Source of the DNA: an uncultured Kiritimatiellota bacterium
GTDB lineage: Bacteria > Verrucomicrobiota > Kiritimatiellia > RFP12 > UBA1067
DNA length: 32,098 nucleotides
NCBI GenBank assembly: GCA_934643865.1
Contig: CAKUCX010000039.1
Span: 1 to 32,098 of the forward strand
Direction of reading: 5' to 3'
The notes under the pieces were generated by a model that was not told the origin of the DNA, searched no databases, and saw only the letters and a list, made by a program, of their open reading frames with translations. Below, piece by piece: positions 25,401-32,075 of the stretch (its first letter is position 1; each line of letters starts with the position of its first letter). Made by a program: the position numbers and the translations under genes.

Positions 25401-26274
25401 CAGGCGCGCGGCGCAGGTTGAAGACGCACGCGAACGCGCGCCCGTCCGCGTCCGTCCGCAGGAACGCCGCCACCTCGTCCGGCCGGTCATGCGAAAGCCA
25501 CGTGAGGTCTCCCGCGCGGAACGCCGCCTCCTCCCGCCGGAGCGCGGCGCATGCGGGCAGGACCTGCGCGCTGCACGCGGCGAGCGCCTGGCCCAGCGTG
25601 AAGCGCGGCACGCCGTCGAGGCAGAGCGAGAAGGCGATGGGCGCGGCGTCCCAGTGCGGGCTCGCGCGCAGGAAGCGCGCGCCCTCGGGGCGGTTCTGCC
25701 GCATGAACGCCCACAGCTCCGCAAGCGCGGCGACGGGCTTCTTCCCCTTCAGAACCGCGTCGAACGTCCCCGTCCACGGCGGCGCGGCATCGGCGTCGAA
25801 CGCCTTCTCCTGATGGCCGAGACGCGAGCCGTCCGAGACGAAGACGGCGCCCGGACGCACACGGTCCAGCCCCGCGCGCAGAAAGGTCCACGTCTCCAAG
25901 GGCATCGACCACGTGCCGCGCGCCATCCACCCGTCCGCCCGCGAGGCGACGAGGCGCGGCAGGAGGTTCGTGGCGGCATAGGCGTCCGGCTGCGCGATGC
26001 CGGACGGGAACGCGACAGGCACGAACGCCTTCAGCCCCGCCCGGTGCGCGGCCTCCACAAATTCCGCCGCCTGTGGCGAGCCGACATCGCCCTCCGTCAG
26101 CGCGACACAGGTCACGCCACGCGCGGCGAGGGCCGGGAGGGTTCCCGCATCCTTTGCCTCCTTCACCTCGGCGACGATGCCCTCTTCGAACCACGCCTGC
26201 GTCTCGCGCCCCGGGAGCGCGAGCGTGCAGCCAAGGGCGCAAAGCCCCGCCAGGAAACATGCTGTTCTCGTCAT
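22420..26274 (-). CDS. Exported multi-domain GH13 alpha-amylase-family protein
   Basis: 1284 residues. ATG 26274 is chosen for AGGAGG six bases upstream (26281-26287). A signal peptide (hydrophobic, ending near residue 22) is present; a Cys at 16 makes a lipoprotein possible but the lipobox is imperfect. Two complete GH13 units follow: residues about 378-812 with DVVYYH, GFRSDV (nucleophile Asp552), Glu581 in LCEGS and NHD (640-642); and about 850-1268 with DLVYFH, GFRCDV (Asp1025), LCEG (Glu1054) and NHD (1113-1115). Each has a small beta C-terminal domain. Residues about 24-335 look like a third copy that has lost its catalytic residues. Should hydrolyse alpha-glucans outside the cytoplasm. 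Last gene of the right-hand minus-strand cluster; convergent overlap with mtaB. Confidence 0.92.
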   Translation of the reverse strand: MTRTACFLAGLCALGCTLALPGRETQAWFEEGIVAEVKEAKDAGTLPALAARGVTCVALTEGDVGSPQAAEFVEAAHRAGLKAFVPVAFPSGIAQPDAYAATNLLPRLVASRADGWMARGTWSMPLETWTFLRAGLDRVRPGAVFVSDGSRLGHQEKAFDADAAPPWTGTFDAVLKGKKPVAALAELWAFMRQNRPEGARFLRASPHWDAAPIAFSLCLDGVPRFTLGQALAACSAQVLPACAALRREEAAFRAGDLTWLSHDRPDEVAAFLRTDADGRAFACVFNLRRAPVTVKVALPAAPTAAARLSFACRVDASGVYTFSGAGYDIRPLAVAARPNAERLARARALAAARNVPKGARGLPPVTEKGAAVRPAPAFLKGATMYQLFLRMFTPEGTLKAAEARLPFVKALGVDILYLCPVATADRGTDPAFWSGRQKGSRLGNPCNPYRIADYFGIDPEYGTEQDLKDFVAAAHRLGLKVLFDVVYYHCGPNAVFLKDQPDWVLRNADGTFKLGEWAFPRLDLDHPAVREYLYENMKWYLTEFGCDGFRSDVGDMLPRAFREEAYRRNAAVKPDVVMLCEGSAHDDQALAFDLNYAFPMQKAIGDMLRGRGSATNLTAACRAREGRYPAGYRWMRCFQNHDYANCAPGEPRWEEKYGLDLNDGLLATIFMLDGVPMLYNGQEIADTAPHSIWSNRFFGKWGIDWSAAWTPAGEHRRALVTALVRLRHEHPALYDAPTEWLETPFPHDVYAFRRPLADGTTWTTAVNVSDQARTFTVPAGSAARLAGPGATLDSVSGRLVLPARSWLVAATGPFPLVRLPNRDKTPAGRFHPTYASAHAPQTTAARAVPDFLRTSVMYQLFTRMFTPEGTFAAARAKLPDLKALGVDLIYLTPHQLADDDPDPRFWSGRQKACGLKNPKNPYRQKDFFAVDPEYGTKADLRAFVAEAHRLGMKVMFDLVYFHCGPHAVFLKDHPDYIVRNQDGTPKLGDWAFPEMDIANPAVREYLYANMLSFIRDYDVDGFRCDVADMLPVDFWEEGARRCRAAKPGVFFLCEGLKGDDQIAAFDLTYGFYTQWAMVDLLAGKAPASLLETAWRAQVRDYPRGFHWMRCFENHDFANVNPGQKRKEALYGPVRNAAMLATCFLLDGVPMLYNGQEIADARPHSIWGNRDHGSWCIDWSRADDVVARERRALVARLAGLRRAHPALFDAPVVWHAVPEPEKAYAFTRPLPDGATFTLAVNVSADSVSFALPGGRDVTLPPGGFEIRPQAAPVPPPPASRAVCGQ

Positions 26275-26280
26275 GTGCAA

Positions 26281-26287
26281 CCTCCTT
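26281..26287 (-). promoter_or_regulatory. Ribosome binding site deciding the GH13 start
   Basis: AAGGAGG on the minus strand, six bases before ATG 26274. It separates the true start from an in-frame upstream codon at 26373, whose extra residues read through the hairpin-rich leader. Confidence 0.8.
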
Positions 26288-26302
26288 GAGGATTCCGGCA
26301 AG

Positions 26303-26365
26303 GCGGCCCCGGCGGCATGCCGCCGGGGCCGCGCGGGACATCCGTCCCAAAGGGCCCGAAGCCCT
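26303..26365 (-). repeat. Three consecutive hairpins in the GH13 mRNA leader
   Basis: A perfect 30-bp palindrome with no loop (GCGGCCCCGGCGGCA at 26303-26317, complement to 26332) is followed by GGGAC/GTCCC (26335-26339 and 26344-26348) and AGGGC/GCCCT (26351-26355 and 26361-26365). All lie between the stop of the DUF1080 gene and the amylase start. No U-run follows, so transcriptional attenuation of the simple type is not supported; mRNA processing or stability is possible. Confidence 0.7.
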
Positions 26366-26395
26366 GCGGCCACGGGAGCGGGCGAAGCGCCCCGG

Positions 26396-27838
26396 CTAGA
26401 GCGCGCGGATGAAGATGTTCTTGAACTCCAGGGGGTCGCCGTGGCACTGCAGCTCGATCTGCTCGACCGGGAAGACCGGCTGGCCGCGATCCCAGTAATT
26501 CTCCAGTACCGTGTTGTCCACCACCTTCACGCCGTTGAGCTCGACGGTCACGCGCTCGCCGCGCATCGTGACGTGGAACGTGTTCCAGTCGCCGACGTTG
26601 CGGTCCGCGATCGCGAGGGGCCGGGACGGATGCTTCCGGTTGTTGTAGAGGCCGCCCGAACCGATGCCCCACTGGTTGTGCGCGTCCCAGATCTGGACCT
26701 GCGGCGTGCCGCGCAGGTAGAGGCCGCTGTCGCCCTGCACGGAGAGCGTGCGCCAGTCGACCCACATCTCGAAGTCCCCGTAGTCCTTCGCCGTCGCGAG
26801 CGAGTAGCCGCCCTGGAAACCGTCAAAGAAGAGCGCGTCGTCGCGCACGTGCCAATGTTCGTCCTTCTGCCGGTCGGCGACCTTCTGCATCGCGGCGCGC
26901 TTCTCGGGCGTGGCGGCCTGGCGGACCTTCGGGTTGTCGAACTTCTCGGTGGTCGTCACGCCCTTCCAGTTCTTCGCGAGGCTCGCCGCGCTGCCGTCGA
27001 AGAGCGGCGTGAAGCCAGCGGGGCACGCCTTCTGCGTGTCCGAGCCGACCACGTAGTCCGCCGGGACCTCCTTGATGCGGATGTTGCGCCACATGACGCG
27101 GTGGCCGTGGCCGAGCCAGCCGATGCGACCCTTCCGGTTGTGGAGGCCGGGGTGCTTCTTGCCGTCCGGCGTGTCCGTGCCGTCGCCCTTGAACTTCGAG
27201 ACGTCGGCGTCCGTCACGAGCTCGCCGTTGAGGATCACCTGGATGCGGCTGCCGATCACGCGCACCTCCTCGAAGTTCCACATGCCGGGCCGGCGCACGT
27301 AGCTGCCACCGCCGGTGAAGTTCTTGTCCTTGCCCCAGATCTGCTTGTTGAAGTTGTCGCGCTTCGCCGGCACGATGCCGTAGACCGACCCCGTGTACTG
27401 GTAGGGTCTGAGCTTGTCCTTCTTCGCCTCCTTGTCGTAGTACTGGCTGCCGCCGTCGTCGAGCAGCTGCAGCTCGCACATCGCGTGGTAGGCGGCGTCC
27501 TTGTGGATGTCGGTCATGCGCAGGCCGAGGCCGTTGTTGCCGTTCTCGGGCATGCAGAACTCGAAGCGGAGGATGAAGTTCTCGAACTCCTTCTCCGTGC
27601 AGAGGTTGCCGCCGGAGCCCTTGCCCGGCTGGCAGGCGAGGACGTTCATCTCCTTCATCTCGCCCGTCCCGGCCATCTTGACCTTGATCGTCTCGACGCC
27701 GTAGGACGACGTGGCGCCGACCCAGCCCGTGAGGTCCTTGCCGTTGAACAGCGAGACGAACCCTTCGGCGTCGGGCATCGCCGCGCCGAGGGACACGCAG
27801 GCCGCCAGCGCGGCCGCGGAGAGAATGACTGATTTCAT
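26396..27838 (-). CDS. Secreted protein with two DUF1080 (3-keto-disaccharide hydrolase-type) domains
   Basis: 480 residues. A signal peptide (MKSVILSAAALAACVSLGAA) precedes two copies of the DUF1080 concanavalin-like fold. The first (about 25-255) opens with FVSLFNGKDLTGWVG and includes GLGLRM and EVRVIGSRIQVILNG. The second (about 275-480) opens FTPLFDGSAASLAKNWKG and includes GDSGLYLRG, QVQIWD and VELNGVKVVDN, closing EFKNIFIRAL. Members of this family (now linked to 3-keto-disaccharide hydrolysis) are abundant in PVC bacteria. Substrate here is unknown. AGGAG lies six bases before the start. Located between lptF/G and the amylase gene, same strand. Confidence 0.88.
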   Translation of the reverse strand: MKSVILSAAALAACVSLGAAMPDAEGFVSLFNGKDLTGWVGATSSYGVETIKVKMAGTGEMKEMNVLACQPGKGSGGNLCTEKEFENFILRFEFCMPENGNNGLGLRMTDIHKDAAYHAMCELQLLDDGGSQYYDKEAKKDKLRPYQYTGSVYGIVPAKRDNFNKQIWGKDKNFTGGGSYVRRPGMWNFEEVRVIGSRIQVILNGELVTDADVSKFKGDGTDTPDGKKHPGLHNRKGRIGWLGHGHRVMWRNIRIKEVPADYVVGSDTQKACPAGFTPLFDGSAASLAKNWKGVTTTEKFDNPKVRQAATPEKRAAMQKVADRQKDEHWHVRDDALFFDGFQGGYSLATAKDYGDFEMWVDWRTLSVQGDSGLYLRGTPQVQIWDAHNQWGIGSGGLYNNRKHPSRPLAIADRNVGDWNTFHVTMRGERVTVELNGVKVVDNTVLENYWDRGQPVFPVEQIELQCHGDPLEFKNIFIRAL

Positions 27839-27890
27839 GGACGCTCCTTTTTTTCTTTGACTGAATGCATTGACTGAAAGCCCTGCGCGG

Positions 27891-28988
27891 CTAGCGCTGC
27901 CGCCAGAAGAGGCGGCAGCCGATGGCGAAGAAGACGAGGTCCGGCAGCACGGCCGCCGGGATAGGCGGCACCCATCCCTTCTTCGCGAAGACCATGCCGC
28001 CGATCGTCAGGCCGTAGAAGGCGAAGAACATGACGAGCGCCCCCACGATGCCCTTGAAGACGCTCTGCCGCCCGCTCGCGATACCGGCGGGGATTGCGAA
28101 GAGGGTGATGACGAGGCAGGCGAGCGGCGCGACGATCTGCGCCGCGAGGTCGTAGACGAGGCCCCGGCGCGTCTCCTCCGTCAGCGCCGGATGCATCCTG
28201 AGGTAGTGGAGGCGCTCCAGCGTCGAGCAGAAGGCGGGGTCGCGGTTCTGCAGCAGGAAGTCCCGGGGCTTCTCGTCGAACTCAATGAACGGGCGCAGGG
28301 TGAGCTTGTCGAGCTCGGGGGTGGGGGAGGGGCATTCGGCCCCCAGCTCCGTGTAGTAGGCGATCTCCGGCTTCATCAGGTACCACACGCCGTCGAGGCA
28401 TTCGGCGCGCGGCGAGGTGATCGTCATCTTGCGCCCGCCGCCGGGATAGTTGACGGAGACGGCGACGTCTTCGAGAATCGACGCCTCGTCGTTGACGAGC
28501 AGTCCCACGCGCCACGTCCGGCTCTTCGCCGCGTTGTGGAAGACGATGTCGTCCGCCTTCTCCATGTCCTCCTCGCGGAAGCGGTGCGCCTTGTAGAGCT
28601 TCGCCCACTGCCCGTAGCGCGGCACGTAGACCTCGTTTACCCACCCGACGAAGAGCGCCATGAGCGCCGCGACGGCGAGGAGCGGCTTGACGATTGCGAA
28701 GAAGCCGACGCCGCTCGCGCGCATCGCGATGATCTCGGAGTGGCGGCAGAAGTTCCACATCGTGTAGAGCGTCGCGAGCATGAGGCACGCGGGGGCCATC
28801 CACTCGAAGTAGGGCGCGAGATAGCCGGCGAGGTACAGCGCGGCCTTCCCGAAGCCGGGGCGGGCCGACATCAGCCGGCTGAACGAGCCGAAGAGCTCGA
28901 AGAGGAGGTAGATCGAGACGAACCCCGCCAGGCAGTAGAAGAGGGGGACGCAGAACTCGCGGAGGACGTAGCGGGTGAGGATTTTCAT
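27891..28988 (-). CDS. LptF/LptG family LPS export permease
   Basis: 365 residues. MKILTRYVLREF followed by a first helix, an LFELFGSFSRLM segment, and three N-terminal and three C-terminal membrane helices flanking a periplasmic beta-jellyroll domain (about 130-270) define the YjgP/YjgQ family. The EIIAMRASGVGFFAI coupling helix segment is the family signature that contacts the LptB ATPase. LptF and LptG cannot be told apart from this copy alone. It moves lipopolysaccharide out of the inner membrane, so the cell should have an LPS-bearing outer membrane. Its ATG follows the kduD stop with no gap, an odd place for an LPS gene; a second permease gene and LptB must be elsewhere. Confidence 0.9.
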   Translation of the reverse strand: MKILTRYVLREFCVPLFYCLAGFVSIYLLFELFGSFSRLMSARPGFGKAALYLAGYLAPYFEWMAPACLMLATLYTMWNFCRHSEIIAMRASGVGFFAIVKPLLAVAALMALFVGWVNEVYVPRYGQWAKLYKAHRFREEDMEKADDIVFHNAAKSRTWRVGLLVNDEASILEDVAVSVNYPGGGRKMTITSPRAECLDGVWYLMKPEIAYYTELGAECPSPTPELDKLTLRPFIEFDEKPRDFLLQNRDPAFCSTLERLHYLRMHPALTEETRRGLVYDLAAQIVAPLACLVITLFAIPAGIASGRQSVFKGIVGALVMFFAFYGLTIGGMVFAKKGWVPPIPAAVLPDLVFFAIGCRLFWRQR

Positions 28989-29753
28989 TTAGCGGGCAAG
29001 CCAGCCTCCGTCGCATGCATACATGAAACCGGTCACGTAGTCGCTCGCCGGCGCGGCGAGGAACACGCACAGGCCCTTCAGGTCGTCCGGCGTGCCCCAG
29101 CGCCCGGCGGGGATGCGGTCGAGGATCGCCTTGTTGCGCTTCTTGTCCGCGCGGATGGGCGCCGTGTTCGCCGTCGCGATGTAGCCGGGCGCGATCGCGT
29201 TCACGCAGATGCCGTATTTGCTCAGCTCGTTCGCCATGAGCATCGTGAGGGACTTGATGCCGCCCTTCGCCGCCGCGTAGCCGGGGATCAGAATGCCGCC
29301 CTGGTAGGAGAGCATCGAGCCGATGTTGATGATCTTGCCGCCCTGACCCTGCTTCACCATCTGCCGCGCCACCGCCTGCGAGAGGAAGAACGGCGTGGAG
29401 AGGTTGATGGAAATGACGTCGTTCCAGTTCTTCGCGCTGTGCTCCAGGAACGGCTCGCGGCGGATGATGCCCGCGTTGTTCACGAGGATGTCCACGCGCC
29501 CAAGCACCTTCACCACCTTCGCGACAATCTTCGGCGCCTCCTTCTCGCCCTTCGCGAGATCGGCCTTGATGCCAACCGCCCGGCGGCCGAGTGCCTTGAC
29601 CGCGTCCAGCGTCTCGTCCATCGGGATAACGTCGACGACCGCAATGTCCGCCCCCGCCTCCGCGAGCCCCAGCGCATACGCCTGCCCGATGCCGCGCCCC
29701 GCGCCCGTCACGACCGCGACCTTTCCGTCCAGCTTGAATTGATCGAGAACCAT
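28989..29753 (-). CDS. kduD: 2-dehydro-3-deoxy-D-gluconate 5-dehydrogenase KduD
   Basis: 254 residues, short-chain dehydrogenase. TGAGRGIG (NAD-binding, about residues 16-23), NNAG (about 93-96), Ser/Tyr/Lys catalytic set with IGSMLSYQGG and YAAAKGG, and a C-terminal GGWLAR. It converts 5-keto-4-deoxyuronate-derived 2,5-diketo-3-deoxygluconate to 2-keto-3-deoxygluconate, next after KduI in unsaturated-uronate breakdown. AGGAGG lies seven bases before the ATG, and a small CCCC/GGGG hairpin (29780-29790) precedes that site. The KduI gene is next upstream across an octamer repeat. Assignment relies on the kduI neighbour as well as the sequence; other SDRs look similar. Confidence 0.9.
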   Translation of the reverse strand: MVLDQFKLDGKVAVVTGAGRGIGQAYALGLAEAGADIAVVDVIPMDETLDAVKALGRRAVGIKADLAKGEKEAPKIVAKVVKVLGRVDILVNNAGIIRREPFLEHSAKNWNDVISINLSTPFFLSQAVARQMVKQGQGGKIINIGSMLSYQGGILIPGYAAAKGGIKSLTMLMANELSKYGICVNAIAPGYIATANTAPIRADKKRNKAILDRIPAGRWGTPDDLKGLCVFLAAPASDYVTGFMYACDGGWLAR

Positions 29754-29856
29754 CGTCTGCCTCCTGTCTCGTTGTCGCCCCCGTTGGGGACGTTAAGTGG
29801 TTAAGTGGTTAAGTGGTTAAGTGGTTGAGTTGTTAAATGGAAGCCTGAAAGAACTT

Positions 29857-29872
29857 AAAGCCCCGAAGGGGC
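29857..29872 (-). terminator. Terminator-like hairpin after kduI (distal copy)
   Basis: On the minus strand GCCCC-TTC-GGGGC (29860-29872) is followed by TTTAAG. Short stem and short U-run make it a weak intrinsic terminator or attenuator inside a presumed operon. Confidence 0.45.
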
Positions 29873-29903
29873 GACTTAACTACTTAAAAGCGAAGCAACT
29901 TAA

Positions 29904-29921
29904 TTAAAGCCCCGAAGGGGC
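29904..29921 (-). terminator. Terminator-like hairpin after kduI (proximal copy)
   Basis: Identical GCCCC-TTC-GGGGC hairpin (29909-29921) followed by TTTAATT, eight bases past the kduI stop codon. It may end or thin transcription before kduD. The duplicated arrangement suggests a deliberate reduction rather than full termination. Confidence 0.5.
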
Positions 29922-29928
29922 GACTTAA

Positions 29929-30759
29929 CTACCTCAGCGTTTCGACGGCGATGCCGTCCATGTCGTCGAACTCCTGGTTCTCGCCGCCCATCGCCCAGCA
30001 GAAGGTGTAGGCCTTCGTGCCCACGCCGGAGTGGATGGACCACATCGGCGAGACGACGACGTCGTGGTCGTGGACCGCGAGGTGGCGCGTCTCGTCGCCC
30101 GGCCCCATGAAGTGGAACACGCACTGCCCCGGCTCGATACCGAAGTACATGTAGATCTCCGTGCGGCGCTCGTGCGTGTGCGCGGGCATCGTGTTCCAGT
30201 TGCTGCCCGGCTCCAGTTCCGTGTAGCCCATCACGAGCTGGCAGCTGTCGCAGCGGCCCGGCAGGATGAACTGGTGGATCGTGCGGAGGTTGCAGTCCTC
30301 CTTCGTGCCGCAGCGGCGGTGGTTCGCGTCCTCGAAGCGGATGAGCTTCGTGGGGAACGCCCGGTGCGCCGGGTAGCTCACGAGGTAGAAGACCGCCGGC
30401 GTCTCGGCGTTTTCGGACGCAAACACGATCTCCTTCGTGCCGCGCCCCACGTAGAGGACTTCGCGCGGCCGGAGCGCGTACGCCGTGCCGTCGCACGTCA
30501 CCGTGCCCGCGCCCCCCACGTTGAGGACGCCGAGTTCGCGCCGCGCGCAGAAGGAGTCGCTCGCGAGCTCCTTCCCCGCCGGCATCGCGAGCGGCGCCGC
30601 CGTCGGCACCGCGAAGCCCGCGATGCCCCGCTCGACCTCGCAGTACATGAGCTTGACCTTGCCCGCCTCGCAGAGCGCGGTGTTCAGGAACGCCGCGCGC
30701 AGCTCCTCCGTCGTCATGCGCGCATATTCATTCCGGCCTACCGTATAGCGAACGTCCAT
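29929..30759 (-). CDS. kduI: 5-dehydro-4-deoxy-D-glucuronate isomerase KduI
   Basis: 276 residues. It isomerises 5-keto-4-deoxyuronate, the product released from unsaturated uronates, for KduD. The cupin metal site is HTHERRTEIYMYF (HxH plus Glu) with a later His in WSIHSG. Typical openings MDVRYTVGRNEYARM and FPTKLIRFEDANHR-like regions are present. AAGGAG stands four bases before the ATG. It lies 66 bp after the transporter gene and before kduD. The TAG stop comes from the octamer repeat. With kduD it points to pectin- or glycosaminoglycan-derived uronates; no lyase gene is in the window. Confidence 0.95.
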   Translation of the reverse strand: MDVRYTVGRNEYARMTTEELRAAFLNTALCEAGKVKLMYCEVERGIAGFAVPTAAPLAMPAGKELASDSFCARRELGVLNVGGAGTVTCDGTAYALRPREVLYVGRGTKEIVFASENAETPAVFYLVSYPAHRAFPTKLIRFEDANHRRCGTKEDCNLRTIHQFILPGRCDSCQLVMGYTELEPGSNWNTMPAHTHERRTEIYMYFGIEPGQCVFHFMGPGDETRHLAVHDHDVVVSPMWSIHSGVGTKAYTFCWAMGGENQEFDDMDGIAVETLR

Positions 30760-30825
30760 GTTTCTCCTTTTGGAATGCGGCGTCTGGCGACGCCATGATG
30801 AATTGAAGGCCCTTGCGGCGAAGGC

Positions 30826-31866
30826 TCACTTGCTGCCGTAGCTGATCAGGCAGAACGAGACGAGCAGCACGAGGATGCCGAGCGCGAGGCAGGTCCGCGT
30901 CTTTGCGCCCGTCCCCTTCCATTCGCCCATCGCGACGCCGAGGAGGGACGAGAAGAAAATCGAGCTGCCCATCACGACCGCGAAGCCGATGTACTTCAAA
31001 TCGCCCATCTGCGGCTCGCCGATCTTCTGGCAGGCGAACTGGCACGCCCAGATGACGCCCGCGAGGGCCGCCCACGCCGGCGCGGCCGTCTTCGCCATCC
31101 GCCCGTAGTCGGCGAACGTGCCGTTCCGCCCGTTCTGCCAGAGGCACCACGCGACGTTGACAACAAGCCCGCCCCAGAGGACGACGACGAGGACGGGCAT
31201 GCCGCACCACGCGGCCGACGTCCCCGCCACGGCGGCGGCCTTCTCCAGCGCCGCGCCGCCCTGGAGGCCGAAGTTCATGCCCGCCGAGGCGATGCCCGAG
31301 AAGAGCGCCACGAGCATGCCCTTCTTGAAGTCGAATTCCGCGACCGCCGCCTTCTTCTGCTCTTCCGTGAGCTCGCCCTCCTTGAACTTGCCTGCGAGCC
31401 CCACCAGCGCAATGCCGGCGAGCGAGCCCAGGACGCCGCCCAGGACGATCTTCGCCCCCGTCGTCTCCACGAGCGTCCCCGCCTGCCCCGTCACGAGCGG
31501 CGGGATGAGCGTCCCCGTCGCCGAGCAGAGCCCGCACCCGATCGCAAGCCCCAGGCCGATGCCGAGGTAGCGGATCATAAGCCCCCAGGTGAGGCCGCCA
31601 AGCCCCCAGAGCGCGCCGAAGCCCGCGCAGAGGGCGAGCGTCTTCGGTTCGGCGCCGAAAATGACCTTCAGCGTGTCCGGGCACGTCGTCATCGCGAGAA
31701 CAAGCGGGAAGGCCAAGAGCCCCGAAAGCGCGTAGACGAGCCAGTAGCTTTCATACGCAACGCCCCTGATGCGGCGGAACGGCACCGCAAAGACGGCGCC
31801 GGCAAGGCCGCCGAGCGCGAAAATGAGCGAGCCGGCCATCGGATGTGCGGAAACGGATTCGACCAT
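30826..31866 (-). CDS. RhaT-family sugar/proton symporter
   Basis: 346 residues with about ten membrane helices. The opening IFALGGLAGAVFAVPFRRIRGVAYESYW, the WGLGGLTWGLMIRYLG segment and the IGCGLCSATGTLIPP segment match the L-rhamnose-proton symporter family (RhaT). ATG 31866 is chosen since the membrane domain begins about 10 residues later and an A/G-rich ribosome site precedes it. The family name implies rhamnose, but the adjacent kduI and kduD make a uronate or ketouronate cargo equally plausible. First gene of the cluster; its leader of about 86 bases follows a consensus-like promoter. Confidence 0.87.
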   Translation of the reverse strand: MVESVSAHPMAGSLIFALGGLAGAVFAVPFRRIRGVAYESYWLVYALSGLLAFPLVLAMTTCPDTLKVIFGAEPKTLALCAGFGALWGLGGLTWGLMIRYLGIGLGLAIGCGLCSATGTLIPPLVTGQAGTLVETTGAKIVLGGVLGSLAGIALVGLAGKFKEGELTEEQKKAAVAEFDFKKGMLVALFSGIASAGMNFGLQGGAALEKAAAVAGTSAAWCGMPVLVVVLWGGLVVNVAWCLWQNGRNGTFADYGRMAKTAAPAWAALAGVIWACQFACQKIGEPQMGDLKYIGFAVVMGSSIFFSSLLGVAMGEWKGTGAKTRTCLALGILVLLVSFCLISYGSK

Positions 31867-31958
31867 AGCGTTCTTCTCTTCCTCGGATTTTCGGCATTCA
31901 GGCGAAAGCCGCCCGCGCAACGCGACAAAGGCACAGACCTCCGAAAAATGCGAAGACG

Positions 31959-31988
31959 ATTGTAGCATTTCCCCGACGATTTTGTCAA
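31959..31988 (-). promoter_or_regulatory. Promoter of the rhaT-like/kdu cluster
   Basis: Minus strand TTGACA (31983-31988, full consensus), an 18-base spacer and TACAAT (31959-31964), with TGC just before the -10. The strongest promoter in the window. The inverted repeat at 32030-32075 lies about 40 bases upstream of the -35 and could be an operator. Confidence 0.85.
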
Positions 31989-32029
31989 CGGGGCACCGGC
32001 GGCCCGCGTCGGATTCCTTTTCGCTGTAG

Positions 32030-32075
32030 ATTGCGGAAGTAAACGCACCCGATTAGGTGTGGTTACTTCCGCAAT
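32030..32075. repeat. 13-bp perfect inverted repeat upstream of the cluster promoter
   Basis: ATTGCGGAAGTAA (32030-32042) is mirrored exactly at 32063-32075. The 20-base loop holds a nested CACC/GGTG pair (32046-32049 and 32056-32059). No T-run follows on either strand. It may be an operator for the kdu cluster, or a structured feature of whatever lies beyond the right edge. Confidence 0.75.

Larger units (their letters stand above)
29794..29932. repeat. AT-rich octamer element, copy 2 (between kduI and kduD)
   Basis: Four perfect TTAAGTGG units at 29794-29825, then a degenerate stretch. The reversed unit (CTTAACTAC) appears at 29875-29883 and 29924-29932. A 29-bp direct duplication (29855-29883 and 29904-29932) carries GCCCC-GAA-GGGGC hairpins. 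The far end provides the TAG stop of kduI (29929-29931). Same family and orientation logic as the copy at 5888-6275. Confidence 0.88.

Noticed and set aside
22633..26289. Open frame of over 1200 codons on the plus strand
   Set aside because: Mirror of the GH13 gene with low-complexity Arg/Val/His composition; no domain visible.
32030..32075. Intrinsic terminator
   Set aside because: Strong stem but no T-run on either strand.
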